Assembly (NCBI RefSeq): GCF_030687495.1
Contig: NZ_CP117435.1
Span: 4,964,501 to 5,028,500 of the forward strand
Reading direction: 5' to 3'
Source: Pseudomonas sp. FP453
Lineage (GTDB): Bacteria > Pseudomonadota > Gammaproteobacteria > Pseudomonadales > Pseudomonadaceae
Length of the DNA stretch: 64,000 nucleotides
The notes beneath the pieces are model-generated. The model searched no databases and was not told the origin of the DNA. It saw only the letters and a program-made list of their open reading frames with translations. The position numbers and the translations under genes are program-made. Of this stretch, positions 63,574-64,000 are shown one piece after another (positions within the stretch are counted from its first letter, which is position 1; each line of letters opens with the position of its first letter).

Positions 63574-64000
63574 TCTTCCTGCTCAACCAAGTCACGCGCG
63601 TAACGCTGCGAGTTATGCACATAGTGCGCGGCGCTGGCTTCGAGCATCTTCTTCTGCGCCTCGGTCAACTCACGCACCACCTTGCCCGGCGAGCCCATCA
63701 CCAGCGAACCATCAGGAATCTCCTTGCCTTCACCGATCAGCGAGTTGGCGCCGATGATGCAGTGCTTGCCGATCCTGGCGCCGTTAAGGATCACCGCGTT
63801 GATACCGATCAGGCTGTAGTCGTCCACCGTGCAGCCGTGCAGCATGGCGTTATGGCCGATGGTCACGCCGGTGCCCAGGGTCAGCGGGTAGCCCATGTCG
63901 GTGTGCATCACGCTGCCGTCCTGCACGTTGCTGTTCTTGCCGATCAGGATCAGTTCGTTGTCGCCACGCAACACCGCGTTGAACCAGACGTTGGCGCCTT
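63570..64000 (-). CDS. Gamma-carbonic-anhydrase-like hexapeptide protein (partial, N-terminus beyond window)
   Basis: A left-handed beta-helix protein of the YrdA/PaaY type. Hexapeptide repeats ([29 protein letters not shown]) and the metal-ligand motif IGHNAMLHG with His are present; [10 protein letters not shown] leads to a C-terminal helix. The frame stays open to the window edge ([14 protein letters not shown]), so about 143 of roughly 170-180 residues are visible. Members are zinc-binding carbonic anhydrases or thioesterase-like proteins; activity here is unknown. Confidence 0.9.
   Translation of the reverse strand, partial: GANVWFNAVLRGDNELILIGKNSNVQDGSVMHTDMGYPLTLGTGVTIGHNAMLHGCTVDDYSLIGINAVILNGARIGKHCIIGANSLIGEGKEIPDGSLVMGSPGKVVRELTEAQKKMLEASAAHYVHNSQRYARDLVEQEE

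Overview
The window is chromosomal DNA from a Pseudomonas of the P. fluorescens group. The evidence is high-GC coding, colRS with its methyltransferase/wapQ operon, a DUF3509 gene, the edd/gap-1 and hom-thrC loci, and many REP/REPIN palindromes built on the core GTGGGAGCTGGCTTGCCTGC or its GTGGGAGCGGGCTTGCCCGC variant. No plasmid, prophage, transposase or CRISPR array is visible. Almost everything is core-genome housekeeping or envelope biology.

Layout. 0-2.5 kb: edd (partial) diverges from gap-1, with two HexR-type operators between them. 2.7-7.7 kb: an iron/heme locus with a Fur box, FecI-like sigma factor, FecR-like anti-sigma factor, TonB-dependent heme receptor (frameshifted as read) and a HemO/PigA heme oxygenase. 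7.9-15 kb: DUF454 protein, Cache-domain chemoreceptor, nitroreductase, then a di-heme oxidase/imelysin/DUF1513 operon. 15-21 kb: a small membrane protein, wapQ-like kinase and methyltransferase, then colSR, then a divergent LTA-synthase-like sulfatase. The last two promoters share a ColR-like motif. 21-24.8 kb: groEL/groES, fxsA and a HugZ-like protein. 24.9-32 kb: DUF481 protein, alkyltransferase-like protein, ampG, proS, a lipoprotein and dinB with a LexA-like box. 32.2-32.7 kb: two initiator tRNA genes, each with its own promoter and terminator. 32.9-41.7 kb: mprF-ahyD, recJ, yaeQ, a CoA transferase and a periplasmic binding-like protein. 41.8-48.3 kb: DUF3509, an unrecognised heptad-repeat membrane protein, and a RocA/RocR/RocS (Sad)-type signalling cluster. 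48.4-55.7 kb: thrC, hom, dsbC, xerD, a thioesterase, and the rpsP-rimM-trmD-rplS operon. 56-64 kb: ffh, a CcsA-like protein, corB-like, an MHS transporter, purT, a VUT protein, DUF1289 and a gamma-carbonic-anhydrase-like protein (partial).

Two themes stand out. First, five apparent +1 frameshifts, all in runs of three or four G/C bases and all between 5.9 and 24.2 kb, break or alter four otherwise well-conserved genes. I think uncorrected sequencing errors explain this better than gene decay, but only raw reads can decide. Second, envelope and signalling genes dominate: ColRS with two target-like promoters, aminoacyl-phospholipid synthesis with its hydrolase, and a hybrid kinase system whose EAL protein has lost signature catalytic residues. 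I found no convincing wholly new multi-gene system. The best candidates for undescribed biology are the small coupled gene behind wapQ, the heptad-repeat membrane protein at 42.4 kb, and the degenerate REC-EAL protein.
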